In this document: positions 32,641 to 43,697 of the stretch, one piece after another
Layout: every line of letters starts with the position of its first letter
Position numbering within the stretch: the stretch's first letter is position 1
Assembly (NCBI GenBank): GCA_012845835.1
Contig: JABAKD010000029.1
Coordinates: forward strand, 5,110,000-5,173,999
Reading direction: 5' to 3'
From: Undaria pinnatifida
Lineage: Eukaryota > Sar > Phaeophyceae > Laminariales > Alariaceae
Length of the DNA stretch: 64,000 nt
The notes under the pieces: model-generated
What the model was told of the DNA's origin: nothing
The model's database searches: none
Seen by the model: the letters and a program-made list of their open reading frames with translations, nothing else
Made by a program: the position numbers and the translations under genes

Positions 32641-32970
32641 TTTTTTTTGTTTTAGTTTTCTTTGCACACTTTCACTTTCCAGGTTCTGGACAAGCCGTGG
32701 TCACAGGTGTCATGTCCCTTCTCCTCCCCGGTTGTTGCCTTCAGTTTTTATCGCGCATAGGGTTCAGTATTCCCACTGCTCGTCAATTGTTCATCGAGTG
32801 TTGGTAACTCACGCTCTCGCGCTTTCCGCAAGTCAATTTGTCCTAAGAAAAAGTCCCAACGAATTTATACGAGTATGCACTCGGCGGGGCTCGAACTCAC
32901 GAAACTGACCTATTATACCAGGCTCGAGGATAACCTGATACGCCACCGGAGCGACCGGTCACCGATATCT
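32640..32970 (-). mobile_element. SINE-like element, full length
   Basis: Minus-strand head with GTGGCGTATCAGGTTATCC and GTGAGTTCGAGCCCCGCC, then GTTGGGACTTTTTCTTAGG, CGAGAGCGTGAGTTACC, and CACCTGTGACCACGGCTTGT, ending in an A-rich tail (T-run at 32640-32650 on plus). This intact copy is the best reference for the family in the window. Confidence 0.8.
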
Positions 32971-33769
32971 GCCACCAGGTCACAGGTATATGCAAAACAT
33001 TCTTGTTTGCACGTATTGCAACAACGACAGGTAATGGGTAGGGTATTTGTGCTTTTATCACACAACTGAATTTTAAACCCTGCCTGGTGTTATGCATACA
33101 TTAATACCTGTAGTACCTGGTACGTGAGATTGTTATTTTATTCACGCTTACAACTCGTACTGAGTGATAGGGTAGAAGAAACCCACGCGAGCTAATTTGA
33201 AAAATCAATTTGAGAACGGATGCTTGATTTCTTTGAACAGGTAGAGTAGATATAGGTATGATGAATGCTGGCTTCCAGACTTGGATAAATAAGCACATGC
33301 GCTGATCAGGGTGTCCTGTAATACAAAGGCATGTTGAGAGCTTGGTATCATGGGCAAAACCGGAGCGAAGCTGATTGGACACAATATGGCTTGACTCCGG
33401 ACAGGAGGAGTTTTATCTTAGCTTATATTATTTGTTAGTTGAAGGCAAACCTCTTATACTTTGTGTGAATATGATTATGGTACTTCTGAGTGTGCAGGAA
33501 TGTAGGATGTCGTGATCATATCAGTACTGATTTTCTTGCTGCCAACTCTGTTGGTACAGGTCGCAAGGCATCGTGTCTCGTTCAGCGGACACGTCGATTC
33601 AAAATCCATGCGCTGCGACTGATTATCAGATTGATTGTGATTTACTTTGGTATAATGTATTCGTACTCTTCCCGATATTAAAGAGCCGGGTGTGGAGAGA
33701 AAACAAAATGAACCGCCTACCCAACCATACACATGATAGAGCAGTATATATATAGATTCGCTTTTGATC

Positions 33770-34040
33770 TAAACCAGGCCCCCCCTTTCCCTTCACAGCT
33801 GTCAGATTTTGTCCCCCTCAGAAACGGGTTTTATAGTTTCCGCGCACAGACTGACTAAAATCATCCTGTTGACCCTGATAGCTACACTGTAGCTGTAAGG
33901 GGAGTCGCCGACCTATATCCTTAATGAGGACACACAACTCGTAATGCGCGCGATCGGAGTATCACACACAGCTTGCAAAGATGAGTTTCGACGAAATCTT
34001 CGATCTCACAGCTGGAGTGTATTTTAATTTTTATAATATA
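33770..34040 (-). repeat. R repeat end-module
   Basis: From TTCACAGCTGTCAGATTTTG, through CGCGCACAGACTGACTAAAA, GGAGTCGCCGACCTATATCC and AGCTTGCAAAGATGAGTTTC, to CTCACAGCTGGAGTGTATTT. It has no C-rich part, so this module can occur alone. Confidence 0.8.
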
Positions 34041-34769
34041 TAGATCTAGTGGAAACTACAGCAATATACTAGATATATACAATAAATGTGATGTTCAATC
34101 TAGCTCGAAAAAAATACCAACACTTACCATTAGGGAGGACAAGAAGTAAGACCCCTCCCGACAAAAACTTACCCATATAGTACATTTTACGAGTACCAAC
34201 AACAATGCAGCTTGCAAATATGAGTATTAACCTGAAATTCGTCGAACTCAAGGCTGACGTCCTTGGAACTTTTTTCAAATATAGAGTTGAGGGGATACTG
34301 GATTTGAATTTTTGACGCTGTTATTTAATCGGGTTACGGAATTGTGACTGGTCCATGTCCGGGGAACGTCAAATATATACTGGTAGAATATAGGAACATG
34401 ATGTGTTATTTTCGGGATAAATGCACCAGAATGTGAAGGCACTGCTCTCAAGGCAGGCATGCAAGCAGTGGGGATGTAAGATCCAGTACTTGCAGCCTGC
34501 CCGATAAGTCGTAAAGTTTTGTGATCTACGGACACATGATTCATGATTCACGAATGTACGAGCGATATAGGATATATAGTGATAGGAGGTGTCTGGTGTT
34601 CCTACACCAATGAAGTAGGAGATAGGTATTATGGTGGGTTATGGATTGTCTGCCATAGGAGTAATATCTTCTACAAATACATATGGTGTCTGGTATCGCA
34701 TAAACTCCTTTAATGCTTGAAGACGTAGGTAGGGCGAGATGCACGTTAAAAAGACAATGGCATCATAAG

Positions 34770-35157
34770 GGGGGATGTGAGAAGTTAGGATATCATGGTT
34801 AACTTTGAGGAACAGCATTGCTTCTAAAATATGTACGATGGGGTGTTGTGTTTAGGGCAATTCGCCGTATAAGGAATAGTGTGGTAGTTGGGGAGATAAG
34901 CCGTTGAAGGTATTGTGTGAATCATGATGGGAATTTTTTATAACACTGTAAAGCAGTATGTTGCGTGTTATGTTATAAAGCCATGAATATTTCTTCAGGC
35001 GGACTATTCATCGGGAAACGTTCCTATATACATTTGTGTGGTACGTATGTGAACTATGAAGCCACCAGCAGCAATACTTACTGGTGCGTGATATAAGTTG
35101 TTATTGTACGATACACGCAAGAACAGTTTCTCGTGTGCAACATACATCGTCATAATA
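34770..35157 (+). repeat. direct repeat D, copy 2, left part
   Basis: Counterpart of 29695-30096. The preceding 34041-34769 has no supported gene. Confidence 0.85.
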
Positions 35158-35318
35158 TTATTGAAAATGAAAATACACTCCAGCTGTGAGATCGAAGATT
35201 TAGTCGAAACTCATCTTTGCAAGCTGTGTGTGATACTCCGATCGCGCGCATTACGAGTTGTGTGTCCTCATTAAGGATACAGGTCGGCGACTCCCCTTAC
35301 AATTACACTGTAGCTGTC
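35158..35318 (+). repeat. R end-module inserted in direct repeat D
   Basis: Runs from TATTGAAAATGAAAATACAC through CCAGCTGTGAGATCGAAG to CACTGTAGCTG. It is absent from copy 1 of repeat D. TCAT occurs at both junctions, a possible 4 bp target duplication. The module is truncated at the far end. Confidence 0.7.
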
Positions 35319-35715
35319 ATCATATATGGTACAATAAGAAGCGGAATATGCATATTTGCATATATGCTCTCATACGCACGTATTGGGAGACTGAAGTGTT
35401 ATTGGTATGTGAGGTAGCCTCAGTAAGTATGTATGGCTTAGCCGCGTAAGTGTATTGTTTGGTACGATAGAATATGCAAGTATGGCACGAGAGCGCTTGT
35501 CGCTAGTTATAATTCGGGGACGAGGCGAGCTTGGGGGAGAGAGGGCCTCTGGGTCACTTTCAACTTCCAATTTCCCCCTCCTCCTCCCATCATCCTCTCC
35601 GGGGGTGGCAATAAAAATAGACATTTTCAACGTCTCCTGCACGCCCCGATGGCGACATCGAGGATCATCTTCCTATATGTGTATCTAACCTATGCACCCA
35701 TTTTCTTTTATCATA
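35319..35715 (+). repeat. direct repeat D, copy 2, right part
   Basis: Counterpart of 30893-31262, and uninterrupted at the site where copy 1 carries the 792 bp TIR element. Confidence 0.85.
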
Positions 35716-35784
35716 GTGGTAGGTACTACGTGCAATATACAAGTGGTCGTCTTTCTTGGGTAGCAAGCGGTGTAGTCGGTTTTT

Positions 35785-36012
35785 CCAGGCGCGAGTAGTG
35801 AGACGTATGCACCAGTAGTATGGACTTGGCACATCGTGGGCTGACTCCCAATTTCACTTTTATATGTTTCTAGGTGGAGGCATAAATTGCGTCGCCTGTA
35901 ATATATGCATACTTCAACTTTCGTTTGTTTGCGTTTTTCTCTGGGGTAAATGTCATCTACAGAATGGCGCCTGCCCTTTGACCACGAACTTGATTATGCG
36001 ATTTAGAGCTAG

Positions 36013-36080
<68 letters not shown>

Positions 36081-36083
36081 CTG
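35785..36083 (+). mobile_element. retroposon family B copy with (CAA)n tail
   Basis: Body as at 25795-26050. The 3' motif TTTGACCACGAACTTGATTA is followed by TGCGATTTAGAGC and then an array of about 23 CAA units (36010-36080). The order body, conserved 3' motif, simple tail fits a retroposed element. Confidence 0.7.
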
Positions 36084-36165
36084 CGATGCCCAATGCAGCC
36101 GAGAACCAATCAAATCGTTGAAACACCAACCATACATTCCTCTGTATTTTCGAGCCTTTCACGTA

Positions 36166-36344
36166 CAGTCAACCCCGCTTCAAGGACGCACATGGTTTTT
36201 GTTGAAAAAAAGCGTCCTTAAAGCGGGGCTTAGTGTATACCCCTGTATTTATACTGTCTGGCGGCCCCCTCGGTCCGGGAAAAAAAGTCGTTCTTGAAGC
36301 GGGGAGTTTTCTTACTACGAGCGTCCTCAAAGCGGGGTTGACTG
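36166..36344. mobile_element. Tc1/mariner-style MITE, 179 bp
   Basis: Flanked by TA on both sides (36164-36165 and 36345-36346). Both ends start CAGTCAACCCCGCTT, with inverted similarity of about 24 bp. A third copy of the GCGTCCTTAAAGCGGGG motif lies inside, near 36212. TA duplication and CAGT ends are typical of Tc1/mariner elements. Non-coding. Confidence 0.8.
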
Positions 36345-36763
36345 TACCTGGAAACTGCTTTTAAAAACGTTGTTTCATCGTTGGACACCCCGCGTTTGAA
36401 CTTTCGTCTAAAAGGACACGGAGAAATTTACAATGAAATTGTCGCAAATATCACCAAAAAAGATTTTCATATTTTCAGGGTGCGGCGAACATAAATCCGA
36501 AAGACCCGCCGCACATTATTCTTGCCCTGCGGCCGAAACATTTGCGGCGGCCGAAAACGGATGTGCGGTAATACCGCGCCATACATACAGTTTTACGTAC
36601 TCTTTGTAGTGCGGTAAGCTGATTTTTCAGGAAGATGGTGCAGCTGCGCAACATTTGACGACCTAAATACGAAATATATCCCTCCGGTAAGCAAGGGTCT
36701 GTCTTAACGATACGTACGTACGAAACTTCAGTTTATGATGAAATTTTACATTTTACCTAAAAA

Positions 36764-36892
36764 CAGTATCGGCTACGGTTTAAGAGAAAACGTTTAGGAG
36801 AAAGTGCGGAGGTGACTTGGCTGGCACGACCAAAATCGATTTTAGAGAGAAATGGTCTTATGTCTAGGATTTCCTCTTAAATCGAGCGACTG
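36764..36892. mobile_element. small MITE with TTTAAGAG ends (copy 1)
   Basis: Left end CAGTATCGGCTACGGTTTAA, right end in reverse CAGTCGCTCGATTTAAGAG. It contains ACTTGGCTGGCACGACC, matching the copy at 50304-50379. The two copies lie on either side of the complete LTR element. Confidence 0.5.
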
Positions 36893-36946
36893 GAAACCAC
36901 ACCACATAGCCATCACACGCGTCACACACAGCAGTTGCAGACACCA

Positions 36947-37214
36947 TGTGAAATTTGAGGTGGGGGACACAGAGTGCCCCCTGCAGGTCTGCCAATTGAG
37001 CAGGTCCTCGGAGAGTACTCACTTTCGTTCCTTCGTAGAGATGTAGCTTTATTCGTTTCCACCAGAGCCCGGGATAGCTTCTGCGATCGGAGGCGCGTGC
37101 CTCCGATCTAATTCCTAACTTCCCCGAGTGTAAACCGCCAACTTATCATACAAAACCCATCCGAATGATCTCAAATTCGGATACCTACAGGCCTTTCGAG
37201 GCCGTATCTTAACA
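36947..37214 (-). repeat. 3' LTR of element 1
   Basis: 268 bp. Inside, an 11 bp stem with a 4-base loop (GATCGGAGGC paired with GCCTCCGATC) and an AATAAA in the sense strand give a hairpin followed by a poly(A)-like signal. It differs from the 5' LTR at six bases and one indel. Confidence 0.95.
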
Positions 37215-37235
37215 CTAGCCCACCCTGATGAGTCG
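37215..37235 (-). promoter_or_regulatory. polypurine tract candidate
   Basis: In sense orientation CAGGGTGGGCTAG precedes the 3' LTR directly. It is purine-rich and identical before the 3' LTR of element 2. It would prime plus-strand DNA synthesis, by analogy with other LTR elements. Confidence 0.5.
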
Positions 37236-38078
37236 CATATACAGAAATTTGGGAGATTCGGGGAAACTCTGGTTCTACGAACTAGACCATGAATCGAAGA
37301 TGCGGCTCCTCAAACCCCACTCCCACACCTCTAACCGTCTGGCTATGGAGCCAGGAATATGCGAAGAAAAGCAGTAGAAAGAAAAGCAGAGACCCTACAG
37401 CAAGGCAATAGTCACCAATCAAAAACCTGCCGTATGCCGCCTGTGTGGCGGGGGGGGGCAGAAAAGGCTCTGGAACCTGCCGCATGCCGTCGGTGTGGCG
37501 GGGGGGGCAGGAAAAGCTCTACGGTAAACCAACCACAGAAACGGTACTATGGCGAGGCGAGCCCTCGTCGATATGGAGCGGAATACAGGCGCTAACACAA
37601 GAGAGAAGTCATGCGAAAAACCTCCCGCGGGCCATCGGCAAGGCGGGGGGTTAGACGAGGAAACGACGAATACCCGGAATGGAAGGTGTCAACACCTACA
37701 GCCCCGCTAGGGGAGGAAGTGTTTAGACGTAAAAAAAAACAAAGCAGAACAAATACAACACACAAAACATAAAAGAAGACACACAGACCCGTACACTGGT
37801 CGCCCCCCGGCTCTGGGCTGAGGAGGGCGTCGGCATGGCGAATTTGAACTATGACAAAAAGGCGACAACCCTGCGCCTCAGATAGCGGCGTTTTACCCGA
37901 ACCCTGACCCGGCACTGAGCAGGGGGTTCGGCAGGACAGAAAAAAAAAAAAATGGAAAGAACCGCCCCAAACCTCGATGAAGACCCTCAGGACACTACGA
38001 ACGACCCAAAGACAAAGACGCAAAACTCATACCTAAAACAAAATGAAGAACTATCGAGAAGCGGTGTTGGCTTGGAAG

Positions 38079-41000
38079 TCAACTGGCCACGGCCGCGCCT
38101 CGAGATTCGTCTACGTTACGTTGGATTCCCCGAGGAAACGCACTGGCGATGTGAACTTGCAAGCACCAAGAGCCTCGTACGGCTCCCGTTGAAGTCGTGT
38201 AGCGCGCCGGGGGAAGAGGGAGTTTAATCGGTCCCGGGTCGTCCAGAAAGCGGACCAGGTATACCTTATCCTCGGTAGTGCCCGCGCTGATTTTTCCTAG
38301 CCACCATAAACCATCGTCTCCCTTGTACCAAAAGTGGGCTCCCTTAGGGAGTACTGTGTCGTGGTAGCGACGGAGCCAATCGGTGCGGGGAACACAGGCG
38401 TATCCCGGCGCTAGGAAACGCTCCCCGTTGTTGCGGAAGAGCTCACGCTGTGCCGCCCCGATCCGCATTCGGCGGTAAAGGCGGTTGGTTTGGCGGTGCT
38501 GGTCCAGGGTTCCGGCCCAATAACGCAAGATGTGGGAGCGGGAAGGGTGAAGGTCCATTTCCCGCTCCCAGGACGGTTCGGAGAGTTCCGCCTAATGCGT
38601 CTTGTATAGCACCGCGATGACGCCACCTCGCCCCCGTACCGACTGATGACCAGTGATCTGCTCCACCTCCAGCCGTTGGAGGGGAGTCAAAACGTCGTCT
38701 TGAGTGACGTGGTACGGCGGGGACTTCTTGGAAAATTTGTTGAGCACATACTGTGTTAGCCCCGCCTGTAGGTATTTGGGCATGTCCCCGCTGCCGAGGG
38801 GGTTGGCACAGGGTTTGCAGCGCTCGATGGCCACACACCGACTAGCGTGCGAACCAGGCAGGTCGGAAGGGAGATCCAAATAAAGGAGGTTGCTCCCGAG
38901 CGGCGAGCCGTCCGGGGTCTCGGCGGCGGAGCAGGGACCGACGGCCAGGACCTTGTCCAGGCCCGTCCAGTGAAGCGCGAGTTTAGCCTTGAGTACCTTG
39001 GCGTCGGTGTTCGCCTTCACACCCTGGCGGATGGTAGAGACAGAATTGTATACCCATGCCCAACGACCCACAGTGAAGTTAGGTGCTGGACGCAGCGCGT
39101 CGGCGAGGGCGGAGTTTCTGCGGTTAACACGGGAAACGGTGAGGGCGTGGTGTGCGCGGACAATGTCGTTCGCGCGCTTTTGCCGGTCGGTGGCCAAATC
39201 GCAATAGGCCAGGTGGTCACGGGTCAGACTCTGGTGTCCCACGACACCTGTGCGGTCAAAAACCGTCAGGGGGAGCCGTGGGAGTCTGCCCATGTGGACC
39301 TCGTTGGGCGCCAAACCCGTCCCCGCGCTGACAGACTTGTTGTAAGCGAATTCTACGTGGGGCAGATGCACGTCCCAATCGTCTTGTCGCTCGTTGATGA
39401 CCATAGCCAGCATTTATATTATAGTGTGACTTAACCACTCAACGCCCCCGTTACAGTCGGGATGATAGGAGCTGTAGCAAGCTTGTGTACACCCAACAGC
39501 TGATATGCAGCTTGTGAAAGCTTGGAGCAGACCTGCAGTCCGTTGTCCGAGAGTATGGTGCGCGGGCACCCCCACGAGGGGATTTATTGGTTCACCAGGA
39601 TATCGGCTGTACCTTCTGCGGTGAACTCAGCGGCAGTGACGGGGAACATGTCGGCCCGACGACTGAAGCGATGGGTGAACAGTAGGATGTAGGTGTTGTC
39701 TTGGGGTGTGACCGGAAGGGGGCCGAAGTAGTCAACACTGACGGCGATACCTGGACCTTCCGGCAGAGGCATTGTGATGATGGGCCAGTGGACAGTCAGC
39801 CGTGGGGTTTTCCGCGCTTGGCACTTCAAGCAGTGGCGAAGCCACCACCAGGTGCACACACTTATGCCAATCCACCAATAAAAACGCTCCAGCATGCGCA
39901 ACGTGCGCGTGGTGCCAAGGTGGCAGGAGGCCGTCGAGTGGCAAGCTTGCATGATCCAAGGGCGCATGAGCAGGGGAGCGTAATTGCGAACTGGCTCGTC
40001 GTTTAGCAAGCAAGCAGCTCGCCCCACAGAGTTCGGTTTGTTAGAGCTTGTTGGCGGCAGTGTCGGATTACGGACGAGTAGGACGATGTCGTCGTCGGTT
40101 GTATGTAGTCGACCCTTACCCGCCAGCCCCTGGATGTCTGAGAGGGAGGGACGCTTGTGCGAGAGGTAGCACGCCAAAAGGTCGGGCGGCAGGACCGATG
40201 GCCGGCCGATAGAAACGTAACGCATCATGGCGTGGCACGTCGGCTCAGCGTGCTGCTCTCGCTTCCAATCGTCATGTGAATACCGCGCGACGGAATCAGC
40301 GAAACTTAATTCAGCAGCGTTGCCGAGGGCGTCCGACCTTGTATATGCGGTCAGCGTGCCACCAGGAGAAGGCGTGAGCCGTAAGAGAGGAGTTCCCAAA
40401 ATAGGCTCTGCGTGGTCGCGGTCGGACGGTAGTGGCACCGTGCGGACCGGCGAGTCGGCAAAAGCAGGGATCGGGGCGATTGACAGGGTCGGCCGCGGCC
40501 GTGGAACTCGCGACGAAGTTGTACCTCGTCCGCAAGATGGCCGAGGGGCCCCGCCGAGCCCGAATCCATAATCTACAGCGGGGGTGCATTTCCTGTTGCT
40601 GTCGCTGTTGGTCGGCACGTCGTCGACGACGGAGGGGCTGGAGTGCCAAGCATGGCGGAGACGGACACAGTCGAACCGGTGGTCGCGGCGGGGGCCGTCT
40701 CCTGTAAAGAACTCCGGGATAGATAAGTCGGCTGTGCGATGGGCGTCGCTGCAGCCAGGGCTTCTGCGGAGCCCGTGCCGCCCTCGATGGGTATGGCAAA
40801 AACCGAAGCGAAAACAGTGTCGGCGGCAGGTGAAATCGACCCGCGGCCGGTACAGCCTTCGGTAGTGGCGACGGAGGCAGAAACACGAGCGACGAATGTC
40901 CCCGGGGAAGCATAAAGGCCGTCAATCCTTATACGTGGCTCGTGTGTTCGAAAATCATGAAACGCGGTAGAGGTTAGAGGGAGCCCACCCAAGGCAGCAT

Positions 41001-41235
41001 GTTCAGTGCGGGGCACGAGCCCACCTAAGACGGTGCTTTCGGCGAGGGATTCGAGTCCACCCAAAGCAGTGCTTTCGGTGTGGGGCACGAGCCCACCCAA
41101 GACAGTGCTTTTGGCGAGGGGCGCGAGTCCACCCGAACCGACTCCTGGGATCGGCGAGGAGTGAGCGCGCAGCCCGCGGGTCCGCAGGAGGTAGATACCG
41201 TTATCTCCAACGGGGTTGGGGCTTGTCAACCCCAC
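38079..41235 (-). pseudogene. integrase with chromodomain, element 1
   Basis: Integrase joins element DNA to the host genome. The frame 40573-41235 is a Ser/Thr/Ala-rich linker with GGL repeats. The frame 39584-40618 carries the zinc-binding CHSTASCHLG and HCLKCQARK, then the first catalytic Asp in SVDYFGPLPV. A stop (TAA) follows at 39584, and the same frame then holds the second Asp (TILSDNG). A one-base loss near 39460 disturbs the last part of the core, which would carry the catalytic Glu. The frame 38592-39413 covers the C-terminal domain and a chromodomain-like part (VEQITGHQSVRGRGG…). It continues past a TAG to 38079 with SEPSWEREMDL and a segment with FWYKGDDGLWWLGKI, which resembles a small beta-barrel. 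Three lesions make it inactive. Confidence 0.85.
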
Positions 41236-41690
41236 GAGGTTGAATTTTTTTTCTTCAAGCCACTGCGGTCGTACTCCGTAGCGGCTTTGGAAAACGGGCC
41301 GGGAAAATCGGCGATGCTCTTGGCGCTACCTTTACGGTAGTCGAGTGTGCAATCGAACGCGGTGACGAACTCAAGCTACCGCTGGACTCGTGCATTGAGG
41401 GTCCCCGCGATGGCAATGCTCTCGTATGTCTCGTGGCCGGAGGACATGCGGAACTTTGTTCCCCTCAGTATCCTCGGAGGCGTTTGGGAACCCAAGCAAT
41501 GCTGCCGGTCCCCAAATCTAGAGGAGTCCAGTGCCTCTCCGAGTCGAGCGTTGCTCGACTGATATACGCGATTTTCATGGTGAACAAAACGTCGTCCAGC
41601 GTCACGGTACCCTCGACGAAACAGGCGCAGTGTTCTGACATCGCAAGGTCAGGGCCGACGCTAGAAGCTATCTCCACAACTTCACGGCTT
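41236..41690 (-). pseudogene. RNase H region, element 1
   Basis: Carries KIAYISRATLDSERHWTPLDL, then WVPKRLRGY, and after a frame change NARVQR, LEFVTAFDC and YRKGSAKSIADF. These match the C-terminal half of the RNase H of Ty3/gypsy elements (RNA removal during reverse transcription). The N-terminal part with the usual TDAS-type motif is not seen; SEHCACFVEGTVTLDDVLF stands in its place. The frame break GY-stop at the CGAGGATACTGAGG site is identical in element 2. No reverse transcriptase precedes it. Confidence 0.75.
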
Positions 41691-42480
41691 TTTATTGGCC
41701 AACGCTCCCGAGAAATAGGTCGGAAACGCCGAATGGGAAGCTTTGCGAGCGCTGGTCGCTGTTAACGGTCCGGTTGCGGCGCGGACGAGATTTCTTGGTT
41801 CTTGCACTCGCAGTGCAGGTGCGGAACCGACTAGGGGAGGCCGGGTGCGCCGACCCGGTCTCATTGACGCAAATAGCTGCGCAAACGGCAGAAAGTGCCT
41901 CACCGAGCAAGTTTTTCCTTTCCCCTGGCATGGGTTGTTGGCCCTGGGACCATCCGCCAGAAGGGCCCACACTGGGTTCAGAGGGATGGATTCAGCCAGA
42001 AGCTTGTTGTCAGAGCTCAAAAGGTGATTTTATATGGCTAGATTCTGGGTGAAATTGGTGTAGGTGCCAGGCGACACGGCGTTTTGCTTCTCCCTGTCCC
42101 CAACAGCGGAGTCGAAGTTGCGCACGCCTCGACCGATGCGTTTGCGTTTGCTTGGACGAGGCGACGGCATAATGAGCCCCACTGCTCGATGGTCTTGCAA
42201 AAACTTGGTATTTTCGGCCATCATGTACTGCTCCGCGCAAGAATATGGTACGTCGTCCACGGCAAACGACGAAGGGGACCACGGTGGAAAATAGGATGGG
42301 GGCTGCCAGAATAACAACACTTTGGCTGTGGAGTATTCGAGAGAAGAGACAAACGCCGTGTTGAAATTTGGGCTGCAATGTCCCCGTCCGGGAACACCAG
42401 GCCTCGGGAGCACGACGCGAATCCGAACCCGTGGTATCTCGCCTCGGGTCTTTCTTCGTTCGTTGGCGGAAAAGCGCAAG
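41691..42480 (-). pseudogene. NADAR-like domain carried by element 1
   Basis: NADAR domains (as in bacterial YbiA) act on NAD/ADP-ribose-linked or riboflavin-pathway compounds. The frame 42030-42479 holds YFPPWSPSSFAVDDVPYSCA then EQYMMAENTKF, the conserved CAEQYMM block with its key Glu, followed by GRGVRNFDSAVGD and GTYTNFTQNLAI. After a stop, LLAESIPLNPVWA and PRANNPC-type segments and, in another frame, GEALSAV match the C-terminal half. The order and spacing fit the family well; the total of about 200 residues is close to normal. A tandem repeat region (~225 bp units) lies directly upstream. Stops and frame changes show decay. I do not know NADAR as a normal part of LTR elements. Confidence 0.8.
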
Positions 42481-42960
42481 AATCCGCTCTAACTGCGCCC
42501 GAAAAATGGCAAAACCCGACGGTGCCAACACGTCGGTAGCCTCGTTCGGCATTTGTGGGTCTGCAATGTCCCTTTTTGGAAACACCAGGCCTCGGCTACT
42601 TGGGCCTGTAATGTCCCCTTGCGGGAGCACTAGGCCTCGGGAGCAACATGCAAGTCCGAACCTGGGGTTTCTCGCCTCGGGTCCTCCTCACTCGCTGGCG
42701 GAAACTCGTAAGAAGCCGCCCTCATTGCACCCGAAAACGAGTCCAAGACCGACGGTGACAACCCGTCGGTAGCCTCGTTGGACATTTGGGTCTGCAATGT
42801 CCCCGTCTGGGAACACCAGTCCTCGGCTCTTTGGGCCTGTAGTGTCCCCCTCAGGAACACCAGGCCTCGGGAGCACGACGCGAGTCCGAACCCACGGTTT
42901 CTCGCGTCGTGGCCTCTTTGCTTCTTGGCGTATAATCGCAAGAAAACTGCTCTAACTGCG
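42481..42960 (-). repeat. ~225 bp tandem repeat upstream of the NADAR domain, element 1
   Basis: Two and a half units with GCTCCCGAGGCCTGGTGTTC, GGGACATTGCAGACCC and CAACGAGGCTACCGACG. Open in part as protein repeats, such as a segment with FPPASEEDPRRETPGSD and APEAWCS. The same units are in element 2 at 52681, 52911 and 53133. Confidence 0.8.
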
Positions 42961-43697
42961 CCCGGTGAGGCAGGGGCTCTGAGATGTTTCTGCTTGACGA
43001 GAGGCGCGATTCTTCCGTAAATTTACGGAAATAGCGTCCAGCTGATCAGGCTGGAGGCCGTGGAGTCACCACTGGCCCGTCGCGCAGTGTCGGATCTTCT
43101 TCCTGTGCCACTGGGGCAGACGTAGCCTGAAACACGTAGGTTAGCGTGTTAAAAGACGAAGCAGGGTCCGTAAACCCTGTGGGCGTCTTCTGGAGCGGGG
43201 CTCGGGCAAGGCAAAAAAAATTTCACCGGAGGAGGCTCTCTTCCGTGAGGTCTCGTGGAGAAGGGAGACGTGGTAGCTAATCTTGTCGACTCGTCCTTAA
43301 TGGAAAATAGGACAGAGCGCCCGCTGTTATCGCGAGCAAACACCGGATCGAGCCTCGCAAAAGATCTCGGTGTTTTAGTGTTGGCCTTCCCACACCTCAA
43401 ATTGACCGCCACCTCGTGATCAGTAAAAGTGTATCGAGGGTCGACCGTCCCACACCTCAAACCGACCGCCACCGCCTGGTCAGGGAGAGGGGGGGATGAA
43501 CACATACGCGTAAAAAGTCGACGCGCCGTCACCGCAGCTATTTTATTGCGCGGCGCGTGCCTGGGGGGGGAGCGCGCAAAGCGCAGGCTCCCGTGCCTTG
43601 GTTGATGGGGGCGACGTTTGGAGCGCGTACCCCCATTGCTGAGTTTATACCGCGGCTGAGGGAAACGGCGCCGGAAGCGCGGTTCCCGTTGCCGAAC
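42961..43697 (-). other. segment between Gag and NADAR repeats, element 1
   Basis: Holds the frame 43149-43532 (127 codons) with VAVGLRCGTVDPRYTFTDHE, VAVNLRCGKANTKTP (a twice-used VAV-x-LRCG pattern) and LDPVFARDNSGRSVLFSIKD. It reads like protein and is retained in element 2, but I recognise no protease (no DTG or DSG motif) and no reverse transcriptase. Confidence 0.5.

Noticed and set aside
38847-39434. 195-codon plus frame
   Set aside because: Antisense shadow of the integrase C-terminal and chromodomain region of element 1; the same shadow occurs at 56208-56756 in element 2.
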